Assembly (NCBI GenBank): GCA_002439095.1
Contig: DJOT01000007.1
Location: forward strand, 1-64,000
Direction: 5' to 3'
DNA: 64,000 nt
Source of the DNA: Bacteroidales bacterium UBA6431
GTDB lineage: Bacteria > Bacteroidota > Bacteroidia > Bacteroidales > UBA932
Position numbers and translations under genes: made by a program. Below, one piece after another: positions 1 to 9,124 of this stretch; positions within the stretch are counted from its first letter, which is position 1, and each line of letters opens with the position of its first letter. The notes below the pieces were generated by a model that did no database searches, was not told the DNA's origin, and saw only the letters and a list, made by a program, of their open reading frames with translations.

Positions 1-117
1 ATCAAAACAGTCTCTAGGAAGCAATCTCTTGTTGATAGCAAAAAAGGCTGCTACTGTCAATAAACTAGACACCAGCAAACATCCAAAAACAATCAATACT
101 GCTTTCCATTTTCTCAT
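1..117 (-). CDS. Small membrane-anchored hypothetical protein (3' end outside window)
   Basis: A reading frame starts at the ATG complementary to 115-117 and runs off the window edge without a stop, giving 39 residues that begin MRKWKAVLIVFGCLLVSSLL. A strong purine-rich ribosome site (GGGAGGAA) sits about 7 bases upstream of the ATG. Residues 4-28 form one hydrophobic segment, so the product is probably a signal-anchored membrane protein or, through Cys13, a lipoprotein. It is the second small membrane-type gene downstream of the Rhs-like gene, and the DNA is AT-rich like the Rhs tip. It could be an immunity-type or orphan-tip gene, but no family is recognisable and the function is unknown. 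Confidence 0.5.
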   Translation of the reverse strand, partial: MRKWKAVLIVFGCLLVSSLLTVAAFFAINKRLLPRDCFD

Positions 118-200
118 CGCTTGTTCCTCCCTACCCTTTTTCAACTTCTGGCCACTATTCTCCCAACTTAATCGAGAATACCATGCCGCTGTAGTCATAA

Positions 201-734
201 TCATTCAAGAGCGCGGAGATTCTCTATCATTATCCCTAGTTCACTACATTTTGCCTTAAATTCAAGACTATCGTTAAATTCCAACATATTGTTTTCTACT
301 TTATTAATCCATTTTTCATTCTCATCTGTTTTAGGATCCAAACCTTTCCTCAAACTTACGGCATCTTTTTGTTCGATGTCTTTATTCATAATATAATACT
401 TCATTTGTCGTCTCTCGTTGCTGCCAATCACCACTACCCAATCATCATCAAACCATATTTTCGGATTTAACAATAGTTGAGTTAACGGAGAGCCGGAAAT
501 ACAAGTGTTCCCATCAAGACGAGTGCACAAAACTATTTCTCTTGACCGGCTGCTCATATCTATAGCATATATTCCATTCCCCAAACTATAGCTTCCATGT
601 GCTTCTGGTTCAATCCAAAAACTCACATAAACTATGGCATGAGCAATTAATAACAAAAAAGCGAAAGACATAAAGATTTTCAGAAAAATCCCCAATCCTC
701 CCCAAAGAATCGAGTCCTTATTAGCCATTATCAT
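201..734 (-). CDS. Small membrane protein overlapping the Rhs-like gene; candidate immunity protein
   Basis: This encodes 177 residues that I do not recognise. One membrane segment lies at about residues 12-38 (LGIFLKIFMSFAFLLLIAHA), followed by a mostly polar domain rich in aromatic and acidic residues. The start ATG overlaps the TGA of the upstream Rhs-like gene (ATGA), so the two are translationally coupled; a second ATG at codon 3 is also possible. The gene is AT-rich, like the Rhs C-terminal tip and unlike the Rhs body. A small gene directly after a polymorphic Rhs tip is the usual place for a cognate immunity protein, but that role is inferred from position only. Confidence 0.65.
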   Translation of the reverse strand: MIMANKDSILWGGLGIFLKIFMSFAFLLLIAHAIVYVSFWIEPEAHGSYSLGNGIYAIDMSSRSREIVLCTRLDGNTCISGSPLTQLLLNPKIWFDDDWVVVIGSNERRQMKYYIMNKDIEQKDAVSLRKGLDPKTDENEKWINKVENNMLEFNDSLEFKAKCSELGIMIENLRALE

Positions 735-3700
735 TCATTTAACTTCCCAACACCATAGTAATAAACGTTAAAACCATGAATCTTTGGGTCTATACCAAAA
801 ATGAAATTATTGATCCGTAAGGCTGTGTTGCGTATTTTAGATCCACCATAATTCCAATCATATACCGCCGCTTCGTCATTTACAACCTTGACAGTCAGTT
901 CGTCCTTATTTAATAGTATCAGATTAATACGCCCCAGAGCATATACTGTCGATCGAAGTCGTCCATTGAATACCGACTCCTTCCTATTACCCCCATTAAA
1001 CATATCAACAGGTGATATTACTCCTTCGCCTCTTAAGTCTGTAATACTGATAGTACCAAAATCTAATTTAGACGCATCTACGTACAATGTGTTGTCAGGA
1101 GTTGGGCTATCTTTAGCCCCCGTATGCTCCTTAGCCCACCTTATCCCTTCTATGATTGTCACATATCCATCATAATCAGGTCTATCTTTAAGCGTTTTGA
1201 AATGTGTCAACATCATTTTAACGGCAAAAGGTGAGACCATGGTCTTAGAGGAGCATTTCTCAGCTTCGGCATGCAACATACCTTGCATGAATTTACTTTT
1301 TGACATTATTAGTGGATTGCCTTGAAGCCCAAAATCATCAGTTCCAAGGAAGACACCACAAGGGCTGTATATAGGATTTCTCCCGTCCGGGTCCAGCGCG
1401 TTGACCGGATCGCCGCCGCAGTAGGCGTATGGGCTGATGTCCGGACACTTTTCGGCGAGCGGATCCATGGTCGTGAAGCGGCCGAGAAGAGGGTCAAGGA
1501 AGCGGGCTGAGAAGTCGTACAGGCCGTTCTCCGCTCCCAGTTCCTTGCCGGTGAACAGCATACGGTTGTCCGAACTGCTCGAGGCCGTCCTCGGATCAGA
1601 GAACCGGGAGCCGAACGGGTAGTAATGGCTGACCTGCTCCACCATGCCGTCCTCAGAGGCGACGGCCCTCACGCTACCGAGATGGTCGCACAGGAAGAAG
1701 TGATATGACGGGCTTTGCCCTCCCATGTCGACATAGCCTCCGCCAAAGAAAATTTTCTTCAAAGCGCCCCCTTCATACAATAGGGTGCCGCAATAGTCCC
1801 TCGTGACAGCCGCTGATACACCGGAGACTTTCTCCATGAGTTTTCTCCCATCAGCCGAATAGGCATAGTCGATACTGATGCCGCCCGGGAGCGTCATTCT
1901 CAAAGGAAGGTCCAGCACATTGTAGGATGTCCCCGAATTCCCTCCATACGACGACGCCGTCTGACGACCTTTTGCATCGTAGGAGAAAACAGCGTCCCCT
2001 ATCGCAGAAAGCCTATTTCCGGAATATGACGGGCTGACGGAGACCAATGTGGCTTTCTCCGCACCATGCGCATTGAGGCCGTGGCGATGCAGAGAGGTCA
2101 GATTGCCGTTGCGGTCATAGGTATATGACTCGCTGAAAGCACCGGCCACCTCATCTCCCCCATATTCAGCCGACATAAGACGGGACAGCCCGTCGTAGAC
2201 GAAAGAATATTTGCGGAAGAAGGCCTCCGCCCCGCTCCGCCACTCCATCTCCGAGAGCATGCCGCCCCACTGCGGGGCCGGTCCGTCTTGATAGCGAAGC
2301 ACTTCCGAGAACAGAGTCCCGCTGATGCCCGTCATCCAGGAGCGTATGTTGTATGTGAATCCGCTCTTCAGGGCCGACACCCCGTTCCTCCGCTCGGAGA
2401 TGGTGCGTCCTATATGGTCATAGGCCAGAGATGACACCGTCCGCCATGGAGCGTCATCAACCTTGTGCGATGTCTCGAGCGGCCGCCCCATGGCATCATA
2501 CGTGTGAGTATACCGCTCCTCCACGACTGCCCCCGATGCAAGCCTGTGGATCAGTTTGCGCCCGACGACATTCCCGGTGAAATCATATTTCAGGTACTCC
2601 GAATCCACTCCGCCAAGATGTGCCGATGACTTCTTCTGGACCACTCTCTTCCGCTCGTCATAGAACATCACGGACCACAGCATGCCGCCCTCCCCGGAAC
2701 CGCCGATGACTTTTGCAAGCGTCCCCGTGAGCAGCCCGGAAGCGGACATCGGATACATCGCCGTGTATTCCGTTTCAGCCGTCACATCGTATGCTGCACC
2801 TTCCGCAGGGAAAACACCTTCTCCTACGAAGCCATAGCCATCGTAATAGTTCACATTGAGAACCTCAATCGGCCCATTCAAGCTGAAACCGTTAAGCTCG
2901 TAACCTAGAAGCGGCGAGCCGTAGTCCGGGGCCTCTGGCATAGATACGAACACGGCCGCATCCCCAAAAGGGTCGGGAAATGCATCCACTGAAAGTTCCG
3001 CCACGCCGTCCAGGCAGCCGCGCCCGAAAACATCCTGCAGCATGAAACGCCATTTCCCCTCCTGTCGCATGACGGCATCCTGGCTGAGGACAAGGCGTCC
3101 GCCCCTGTCGTACACTTGGTAAATCCACCCAGCGCCGGGGAGAAGCCTGGCGATGCAGTTGCCACGGGAATCATAGCGGTAAAGATATGCTAGATCGGCC
3201 ATGTCTGACTCCCTCCATGCCGATAGCCCGGACGACTCCAGCCTTTCCGTAAGGGACGGCGGAAGCACGACAGTCAACCGACCGAAAGCATCGTACACAT
3301 AGTGCGTGTCACATTTTCCCGCACCGATGATACGGCGGACCATGACTTTTTCCCCCTGGCCGTCTGTGAACTCGAGCATCACTCTCCCGTCCTCGTCCTC
3401 CTTTCGGAGAACTTGTACGGAGCCAAGCGCCGATGCGGGCACCCTCGACAAGGAAAGAACCCCTCCCGACCACACGGCGTTGAATCCTCTATAGTAAAGT
3501 TCCGAAGCGGCGTCGCCAGAATTGGACAGGAACCCCTCCGACACCCGCTTTCCTGCCGCATGCCAGGCCTCACCTGCTCCATACTTCTCCGTTATACGCT
3601 CAAGCGGAGACGCCTCATGTATTAACTCCATGTAACGCCTGGCATCTGACACAGGATACACTCCATCCCCTCCTGTCAAGATCTGCTGACGGGTGGAATA

Positions 3701-6700
3701 TGCTCCAGGTGACCGGGAAGAACCGGACTGTACGGGTACCGGAAGCCAGCTGCGCAACTCCCTGCCGCAGCCGTCGTACTCCCTGTCAGTCACGATGTCC
3801 CATCCAGTTCCGCCTCCGTCCGTCACGACATCCTGCAGATGTCTTCCGAGGCCGTCATAATATTGGAATGAATCACGTGATGTCTGGCCGTCTCCGTCGG
3901 TGTACTCCCGATGAAGGATGTGGCTTCCCACACGGGAAGCGTCCTGATAGTGGTATTGATTTGAAGACACAAGCCTGTCTCCGTTGTCACGCACATCCGT
4001 GAGGCGCCCCAGAGTGTCGTAAGAGTACGACTCCGTCACACCCCTGCCGTCCGTCCTTGACCGCATCCGGAAGGACGGGTACCATGTGAAGGATTCGGTA
4101 AGGCTTTCCGACGGGAATATGCGCAGATTGTCGACCAGACCGTCTGCTTCCCCGATGCTCACCGCGGTCCCCGGTGAATAGCCGCACCTGCGGTAGTGCC
4201 AGCTCCCGGATTTGAACAGCATGTAATCCAGAACACTGCCGCTCTCTGCAGTGGAAAGCCCGGCGTTGAATCGGCCGGCATGCCCATGCTCACTGTGGAA
4301 CCCGGCACCGGGCTCCACCTCCTCCTCGAAGTCCCTCAGAAGCGTCCGTCGCTGCAACTGGGATTCCTCATGATAGGCATAGCTGACATAGCCATACTTT
4401 TTGCCTTGAGCCGCATTCGCTATCCTTACTGCTGAATACTGGATAGAAAGGACATGGTCTCCCGCCGGAACATTTACCGTGACAGACATCCCGTAGCTGT
4501 CCCTATAACCCTGCCACCGCGAATCAGGCATATCAGGATTGCATGAGCCGAGGATAAAGTATGATACACCGTCCACTGTCACCATGTAAAGCAGGTCGAA
4601 TCCATAATATGCATTCACCTGACACGTCACCTGAGTGGCCTCCTCCGTTGTCCTGAACTTCTTGATGAGAGTCGGATTGTCACCGACAGCGGAATCCAGT
4701 TGACCGTGGACGATCCGGTCATGAACCTCACGGTCCCGCAGGCGGACAGCAAGAGAGGGATTCATATGGTCCGGAGACCAGTGGTACTCAACGGCAGAGC
4801 CGTCCCGGAATCCGACGGAAAGCGGATTCGCGAAGACATCATATCCGCGGCAGACCGCATCAGGCACTGAATCCATGTATGGCATCGGGGATGAAGCGTA
4901 TGATGACAGTTCCACAGGAGACGCCAACTTCGAGCTATACGTCCTTAAAGGCACATAAGCAGGCCGTGTCCCTGACGGCATGCTGATTTCAATCCGCTTG
5001 AACTCCACCTCCTCTCCGTATATGACTTTCCCGTCCCGAAGAGCCACCTTCCCTACCGGAACTCCGTGCATGCCGGCGGAGAGCATTTCACTGTAGACCT
5101 TGCCTTCCCTGTCTTCGGGATAGAACAGCATCTCACCATCCGCAAGGCCTCCCCGGGCATGCTTTCTGCTGACAGGGAGCCTTACGGAATTATAAGTAAA
5201 CGTATAGTCGTCCACAATCCCCACCCCGTCATCACCGTATACCGTCACTCTCTTCGATGCAAGGGCCGGGTATCCGCAAGGCCGCCGCACGTATGTGATG
5301 AAAAAGATGTATCCGTTCAGGTATTGCTCATCCGATACAGACTTCACCCTTTCCGTGCAGGCGTCGAGATAGCTGCGCGACTCTTTCCGTACCGGCGTGC
5401 CGTCTGACCTGAAGTCCTCTTTCGAGAGAAGCAGTCCGCGCGACAGCCCGCGAGAAGTGAACACAGGATGGAGCGGGCAGCCCGTACGGAGGCCGTACAC
5501 GTTGTCCGGGGCGCTGTCCGCTCCGCCGGCAGTATCATGGTTGAGATGCTTCATGACTGAGTAACCGCCATCGGCGAAAGTCTCCTTCACAGTGCCGTAG
5601 GTCACATGGCAGCCGTCGGTGTCGGACATCGGAAGAATCGGGCATTCACTATACATCGCGAAGTCGATGGTGACTGGTTTCGTTCCTCCGAGGTATCCAG
5701 TCTCTGTGCCTGAAACATAGTTCTCGACTTGCCCGGACAGGATGCCGGACGAGCGGCCTCCCTCCGTGTAGTCGAAGACCCTCGTCTCAGGCTTGCCGTC
5801 CGACGCATAATCGGTCATGCTCTTTATCCTCAAACCGCCGGCCATGCCATCCACGGCGCAGGTCTCGACCGCAAACGGGTATACTGACGCCTTCTTCGAA
5901 TACCTATGTGCCTCATATTCATACTCTGTCCGACCGCCTGTCGGATACCGCACTGATGTCAGGATTTCCGCCCTCATTTTTGACTCGACCGGAACTCTGA
6001 CTGAATCAAGACCATGTCCGAAACCGCCGACCGTACGGCTGAAGTCATTGCCGTTGTAGTAGCCCCACAGGTCGGTCATACGGGAGTTGTATCCCGGCAG
6101 CGGGGCCGGATCATATCCAAACTCGTACCGGTGGTCTTCAGCCCCATCCGTACTCCGGAACTTCACCGAAAGCAGTTTCAGACGGGTGTCTGCATCATCG
6201 GTATATTCCAGACTTATGTTGCGGCCATAACCGGTGATGCCCACAAGCTTGCGGTAGCGGCTGTTGCGCATGAAGTCGGCAAACTCGAACGGGCCGTCCG
6301 TCAGGACAGCCTTGAGGTTGGCGACATTCAGGTTGAAGTCCGATTCCACGATCCCGTACCGGAGTTCCGTGGTGTCACCGGTCACGAACTCGAGGTAATC
6401 ACCGGAAAGGCGGCAGCTTATACGTTTGAGGTAGGAAGGGAGAAGAAAAGTGTAGTTCAGGTTCTGTTTGATATTCGCCGCAGTGGAGGCCGTATCGTAC
6501 AGTCCGGAAATCGCAGGGCTGGCGCCGACGCGGTAGGATTCCCCGTGGTGGATGTCACGCACCACGACCGGCACGCCGTTCTTCTCGTAGGTGAAACTGA
6601 TGATTTCCCCGTCAGGCTTCTCTATCCTGCTGAGCAGCCAGGTGTTTGCCGTCGCGGCAGCCCTCCATGCATTGGAGTTGACGACCGTGCCGTCACTGTA

Positions 6701-7435
6701 TTCGACAAGATTCGGATGCTGCACGACCGAGTACTCGATGGCGCTGTCATCACCGCCGAACACATATCTGTTCCCCTCCTTGTCCCTGACCATGAAACAG
6801 CTGATGTACTTGTACCTGCGGGCGCGGATCGGCTGTGCACATTGGCCCGGATACATGTCATAGCCCGTTTCTGACGTATCCTCGGATATGACAACGTCCT
6901 CCAATGTGAAGGAGGATTCATTTTGGGACACTATACGTATCTCTTTCTCGCCTACAATGTAGAAAGAGGCGTTCAACTCCCCGGCGCATATCTGATATTC
7001 ATCGGGGCTGTAATCCTTGTATGTGGCGTAAGCCCCCTGCAGGGCTTCATCATCCGTCCAGTCAGACGTCTGCACCTCTTCAATGTGGTACAGATAGCCG
7101 GGATCAGCCCCGGGGGCAATGCCTTTCGTCGTATCACCGTACTCCTCCCTGGACATCTCATCCTTCATGCCGTTGATGATCCTGTTGATGCAGCCTCCCG
7201 CATGCAGGGACCAGCCGAGGCCGACCCATCCCGGATGCTGCTCCGGCCTGTTGCCTCCGGCATGGTAACGTAACTCCACCGGAAGCTCATACCCCTTCGC
7301 ATGCACGCTCGTCAGCGGCACAACTATACTTGGCACACCCGTAAAATAGTCCACCGGGGCTTTCCCGTACCTCCCAAGTTCCGCGGCGCTCGGCGAGTGG
7401 AGCTGCAGGAGGGATTCCTTGATGATGTTGGCCAT
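731..7435 (-). CDS. Rhs/YD-repeat protein with variable C-terminal tip
   Basis: The product has 2234 residues. The N-terminus (LHSPSAAELGRYGKAPVDYFTGVPSIVVPL, then HPGWVGLGWSLHAGG) is the start seen in large Bacteroidota Rhs-like proteins. The middle carries many YD-type repeats (YDTLGRLTDVRDNGD, YDAFGRLTVV, YDSRGN, YDRNGNLTSL). The Rhs core near the C-terminus contains DHLGSVRAV, YDFSARFLDPLLGRFTTMDPLAEK and ISPYAYCGGDPVNALDPDG at residues 2015-2018. The last 216 residues after DPDG are the variable tip, coded by clearly more AT-rich DNA, which suggests a shuffled module. There is no obvious signal peptide and no secretion genes nearby. The tip contains a GTDDFGLQG motif and ends HGFNVYYYGVGKLNE. 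Rhs proteins generally form a cage around a toxic tip; toxicity here is inference. Confidence 0.9.
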   Translation of the reverse strand: MANIIKESLLQLHSPSAAELGRYGKAPVDYFTGVPSIVVPLTSVHAKGYELPVELRYHAGGNRPEQHPGWVGLGWSLHAGGCINRIINGMKDEMSREEYGDTTKGIAPGADPGYLYHIEEVQTSDWTDDEALQGAYATYKDYSPDEYQICAGELNASFYIVGEKEIRIVSQNESSFTLEDVVISEDTSETGYDMYPGQCAQPIRARRYKYISCFMVRDKEGNRYVFGGDDSAIEYSVVQHPNLVEYSDGTVVNSNAWRAAATANTWLLSRIEKPDGEIISFTYEKNGVPVVVRDIHHGESYRVGASPAISGLYDTASTAANIKQNLNYTFLLPSYLKRISCRLSGDYLEFVTGDTTELRYGIVESDFNLNVANLKAVLTDGPFEFADFMRNSRYRKLVGITGYGRNISLEYTDDADTRLKLLSVKFRSTDGAEDHRYEFGYDPAPLPGYNSRMTDLWGYYNGNDFSRTVGGFGHGLDSVRVPVESKMRAEILTSVRYPTGGRTEYEYEAHRYSKKASVYPFAVETCAVDGMAGGLRIKSMTDYASDGKPETRVFDYTEGGRSSGILSGQVENYVSGTETGYLGGTKPVTIDFAMYSECPILPMSDTDGCHVTYGTVKETFADGGYSVMKHLNHDTAGGADSAPDNVYGLRTGCPLHPVFTSRGLSRGLLLSKEDFRSDGTPVRKESRSYLDACTERVKSVSDEQYLNGYIFFITYVRRPCGYPALASKRVTVYGDDGVGIVDDYTFTYNSVRLPVSRKHARGGLADGEMLFYPEDREGKVYSEMLSAGMHGVPVGKVALRDGKVIYGEEVEFKRIEISMPSGTRPAYVPLRTYSSKLASPVELSSYASSPMPYMDSVPDAVCRGYDVFANPLSVGFRDGSAVEYHWSPDHMNPSLAVRLRDREVHDRIVHGQLDSAVGDNPTLIKKFRTTEEATQVTCQVNAYYGFDLLYMVTVDGVSYFILGSCNPDMPDSRWQGYRDSYGMSVTVNVPAGDHVLSIQYSAVRIANAAQGKKYGYVSYAYHEESQLQRRTLLRDFEEEVEPGAGFHSEHGHAGRFNAGLSTAESGSVLDYMLFKSGSWHYRRCGYSPGTAVSIGEADGLVDNLRIFPSESLTESFTWYPSFRMRSRTDGRGVTESYSYDTLGRLTDVRDNGDRLVSSNQYHYQDASRVGSHILHREYTDGDGQTSRDSFQYYDGLGRHLQDVVTDGGGTGWDIVTDREYDGCGRELRSWLPVPVQSGSSRSPGAYSTRQQILTGGDGVYPVSDARRYMELIHEASPLERITEKYGAGEAWHAAGKRVSEGFLSNSGDAASELYYRGFNAVWSGGVLSLSRVPASALGSVQVLRKEDEDGRVMLEFTDGQGEKVMVRRIIGAGKCDTHYVYDAFGRLTVVLPPSLTERLESSGLSAWRESDMADLAYLYRYDSRGNCIARLLPGAGWIYQVYDRGGRLVLSQDAVMRQEGKWRFMLQDVFGRGCLDGVAELSVDAFPDPFGDAAVFVSMPEAPDYGSPLLGYELNGFSLNGPIEVLNVNYYDGYGFVGEGVFPAEGAAYDVTAETEYTAMYPMSASGLLTGTLAKVIGGSGEGGMLWSVMFYDERKRVVQKKSSAHLGGVDSEYLKYDFTGNVVGRKLIHRLASGAVVEERYTHTYDAMGRPLETSHKVDDAPWRTVSSLAYDHIGRTISERRNGVSALKSGFTYNIRSWMTGISGTLFSEVLRYQDGPAPQWGGMLSEMEWRSGAEAFFRKYSFVYDGLSRLMSAEYGGDEVAGAFSESYTYDRNGNLTSLHRHGLNAHGAEKATLVSVSPSYSGNRLSAIGDAVFSYDAKGRQTASSYGGNSGTSYNVLDLPLRMTLPGGISIDYAYSADGRKLMEKVSGVSAAVTRDYCGTLLYEGGALKKIFFGGGYVDMGGQSPSYHFFLCDHLGSVRAVASEDGMVEQVSHYYPFGSRFSDPRTASSSSDNRMLFTGKELGAENGLYDFSARFLDPLLGRFTTMDPLAEKCPDISPYAYCGGDPVNALDPDGRNPIYSPCGVFLGTDDFGLQGNPLIMSKSKFMQGMLHAEAEKCSSKTMVSPFAVKMMLTHFKTLKDRPDYDGYVTIIEGIRWAKEHTGAKDSPTPDNTLYVDASKLDFGTISITDLRGEGVISPVDMFNGGNRKESVFNGRLRSTVYALGRINLILLNKDELTVKVVNDEAAVYDWNYGGSKIRNTALRINNFIFGIDPKIHGFNVYYYGVGKLNE

Positions 7436-7452
7436 AACTCAATCAGTTAAGT

Positions 7453-7464
7453 TTACGGCCGTAA
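7453..7464. repeat. Perfect 12-bp palindrome upstream of the Rhs-like gene
   Basis: TTACGGCCGTAA reads the same on both strands and lies 18-29 bases before the Rhs start codon. On the minus strand it directly follows CCTATC, a weak match to a -7 element. It could be an operator or a short hairpin in the leader. No second copy was noticed. Confidence 0.35.
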
Positions 7465-7621
7465 GATAGGAAAACATCTCCGTAATACGAAAAGCGATTG
7501 TTACTTTTTCTTTTTATCAATTGTCATTTTAAGTAATGTGTAAAAAATAAGTTGCATCAATTTGACCTTCCCTGAGAATGGTTGGCACTTTTGAGCTTTG
7601 CAGCAGTCAGCCCTACTCAGG

Positions 7622-8905
7622 CTATGGCTTCAAGCAGCCGATGGGCACGACATATATTCCATCTTCCGGGCGCCGGTAAGCATATTCACCCGTAGCTGTC
7701 AAAATCATTCTGAATGCCGGGGCGTTCATGCGGGAAGTATCAATTTGGGAGGCCAGTGCGTTGAGTGTCGTTGCACCGTCGTTTATCAGGGATTGCCCGC
7801 CGAGTTTTATTTCGATTAACCCGTACTGCCCGTTACGCAAGTGTACCACCGCATCGCACTCCAGACCGTTCTTGTCCCGGTAATGATACACCTTCCCGTT
7901 CAAGGCTTCGGCAAAGACACGCAAGTCCCGCACACACAACGCCTCGAAGAAAAAGCCCATCGTGTTCAGGTCGTTCATGAGGTCAGAAGGCCCCATGCCC
8001 AGTGCGGCAGTTGCAATCGATGGATCGACGAAATAACGGGTGTCGCTGCTGCGGATAGCCGTTTTCGAGCGGAGATTGGGATTCCATGCCGGCATATCCT
8101 CCACCACGAAAATCTTTCTCAACGCTTCGAGATACGACATGATGGTATTCTCGTCGAGTGTCGCAGTATCGTTGTTCTTCAGGTCTTCGCGCAGCGTGGC
8201 AACCGAAGCCTGTGTACCCTGATGACGCGCGTATGCCCGCATCAGGCGTTGCACCCTTTCCGAAGCCCGTTTTACGCCGTCTACCTTCGTTACGTCCTCT
8301 TTCGTTACCGCGTCGTAATAGTCGAAAGCCTGCTCCAAAGCAGCCTCTTCGGGAAGCCCGACGGCCATCGGCCACCCGCCGCGACAAATCAGGAAAGCGA
8401 TATTCTGCAATTTCAATGCGTTCCTTTCCAGTATCTTTTCCGGTGCGGTGAAAAGTCCGGCCAGACTTACTCTTCCGTTCGATTCCCCGGACTCGAACAA
8501 ACTCATCGGGCGCATCGTGAGCCACGCGAACCGCCCCGTGCCAGAATGCTCCCTTTCCTCTTCCGCTTTCTTGTCAGGAACGGCGGAACCGGTCAGGATG
8601 AACTGTCCCATTTTACGGCGGTGATCGACGGTATAGCGCACCGCGTCCCACAACTTCGGGACGGTCTGCCACTCGTCTATCAACATCGGAACATCGCCTG
8701 AGAGGGCGGTGTCCGTGTCGATTGCCAAAAGATTTTTGAAGTGCTCTTTCACGTCGGTTCGCGCCAGAAGTACCTTACTCGCGGCGATCTCTTCCGCCGT
8801 CGTTGTCTTTCCGCACCACTTAGGCCCTTCGATAAGCACCGCCCCTTTAGCCTGCAGCTTCTTGGCCAGCAGACCATCCATGGTCCTATGTTTGTAACCT
8901 TCCAT
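7622..8905 (-). CDS. AAA (AAA_14) / DUF4143 ATPase, paralog 1
   Basis: A 427-residue ATPase of the AAA_14-DUF4143 type. The Walker A motif GPKWCGKTT is at residues 27-35, the Walker B-like MLIDEWQ at about 94-100, and a sensor-like FILTGSAVP follows. The C-terminal part has LECDAVVHLRNGQYGLIEIKLGG, a D...ExK arrangement like that of PD-(D/E)xK nuclease folds. The protein at 39993-41306 is a close paralog, with the same Walker spacing and the same PEDGxxVVPIGCL ending. The gene stands alone with its own promoter and GCCAA repeats upstream. The cellular role of this abundant family is not settled. Confidence 0.85.
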   Translation of the reverse strand: MEGYKHRTMDGLLAKKLQAKGAVLIEGPKWCGKTTTAEEIAASKVLLARTDVKEHFKNLLAIDTDTALSGDVPMLIDEWQTVPKLWDAVRYTVDHRRKMGQFILTGSAVPDKKAEEEREHSGTGRFAWLTMRPMSLFESGESNGRVSLAGLFTAPEKILERNALKLQNIAFLICRGGWPMAVGLPEEAALEQAFDYYDAVTKEDVTKVDGVKRASERVQRLMRAYARHQGTQASVATLREDLKNNDTATLDENTIMSYLEALRKIFVVEDMPAWNPNLRSKTAIRSSDTRYFVDPSIATAALGMGPSDLMNDLNTMGFFFEALCVRDLRVFAEALNGKVYHYRDKNGLECDAVVHLRNGQYGLIEIKLGGQSLINDGATTLNALASQIDTSRMNAPAFRMILTATGEYAYRRPEDGIYVVPIGCLKP

Positions 8906-8925
8906 ATCCTAATCGTTTATAGTGG

Positions 8926-8956
8926 CAAAGGTATAAAGATTCTTTGCAAATTCAGT
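8926..8956 (-). promoter_or_regulatory. Promoter of AAA/DUF4143 paralog 1
   Basis: On the minus strand TACCTTTG (8933-8926) matches the Bacteroidota -7 consensus TAnnTTTG exactly. The element 19 bp upstream is ACTG (8956-8953), a poor match to TTTG. The start codon is 20 bases downstream. The weak -33 abuts the nearest of three phased repeats, which suggests a regulated promoter. Confidence 0.55.
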
Positions 8957-9011
8957 AATTTGGCGCAAAAATAATAGGGAATTTGGCGTCAATTTGTTCC
9001 GTAAAATGGCA
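8957..9011 (-). repeat. Three GCCAA-core repeats with 23-bp period (candidate operators)
   Basis: On the plus strand AATTTGGCG occurs at 8957-8965 and 8980-8988, and a degenerate AAAATGGCA lies at 9003-9011, so the starts are exactly 23 bp apart. Read in gene direction the cores are GCGCCAAATT, ACGCCAAATT and TGCCATTTT. Distances from core end to the -7 box are 26, 49 and 72 bp. The paralogous gene at 39993 has two GCCAA cores at 50 and 73 bp. Confidence 0.55.
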
Positions 9012-9124
9012 AAATCGCATTCTTGCCGTTGCGGCTATCCTCACTTTTGCCCGCTATCGGCAGGGCCTTTATCAAGGAAATATGGCTGTATTGGCACATC
9101 TAAATCACATTTTAGGATAAGAGC

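Noticed and set aside
29..259. Plus-strand open frame at the left end
   Set aside because: It is antisense to the better-supported minus-strand gene at 1-117, which has a ribosome site and signal segment, and to the end of the 201-734 gene; its own composition is unconvincing.
6014..6874. 286-codon plus-strand frame inside the Rhs gene
   Set aside because: It is a shadow of the GC-rich YD-repeat coding frame on the other strand, with no recognisable domain.
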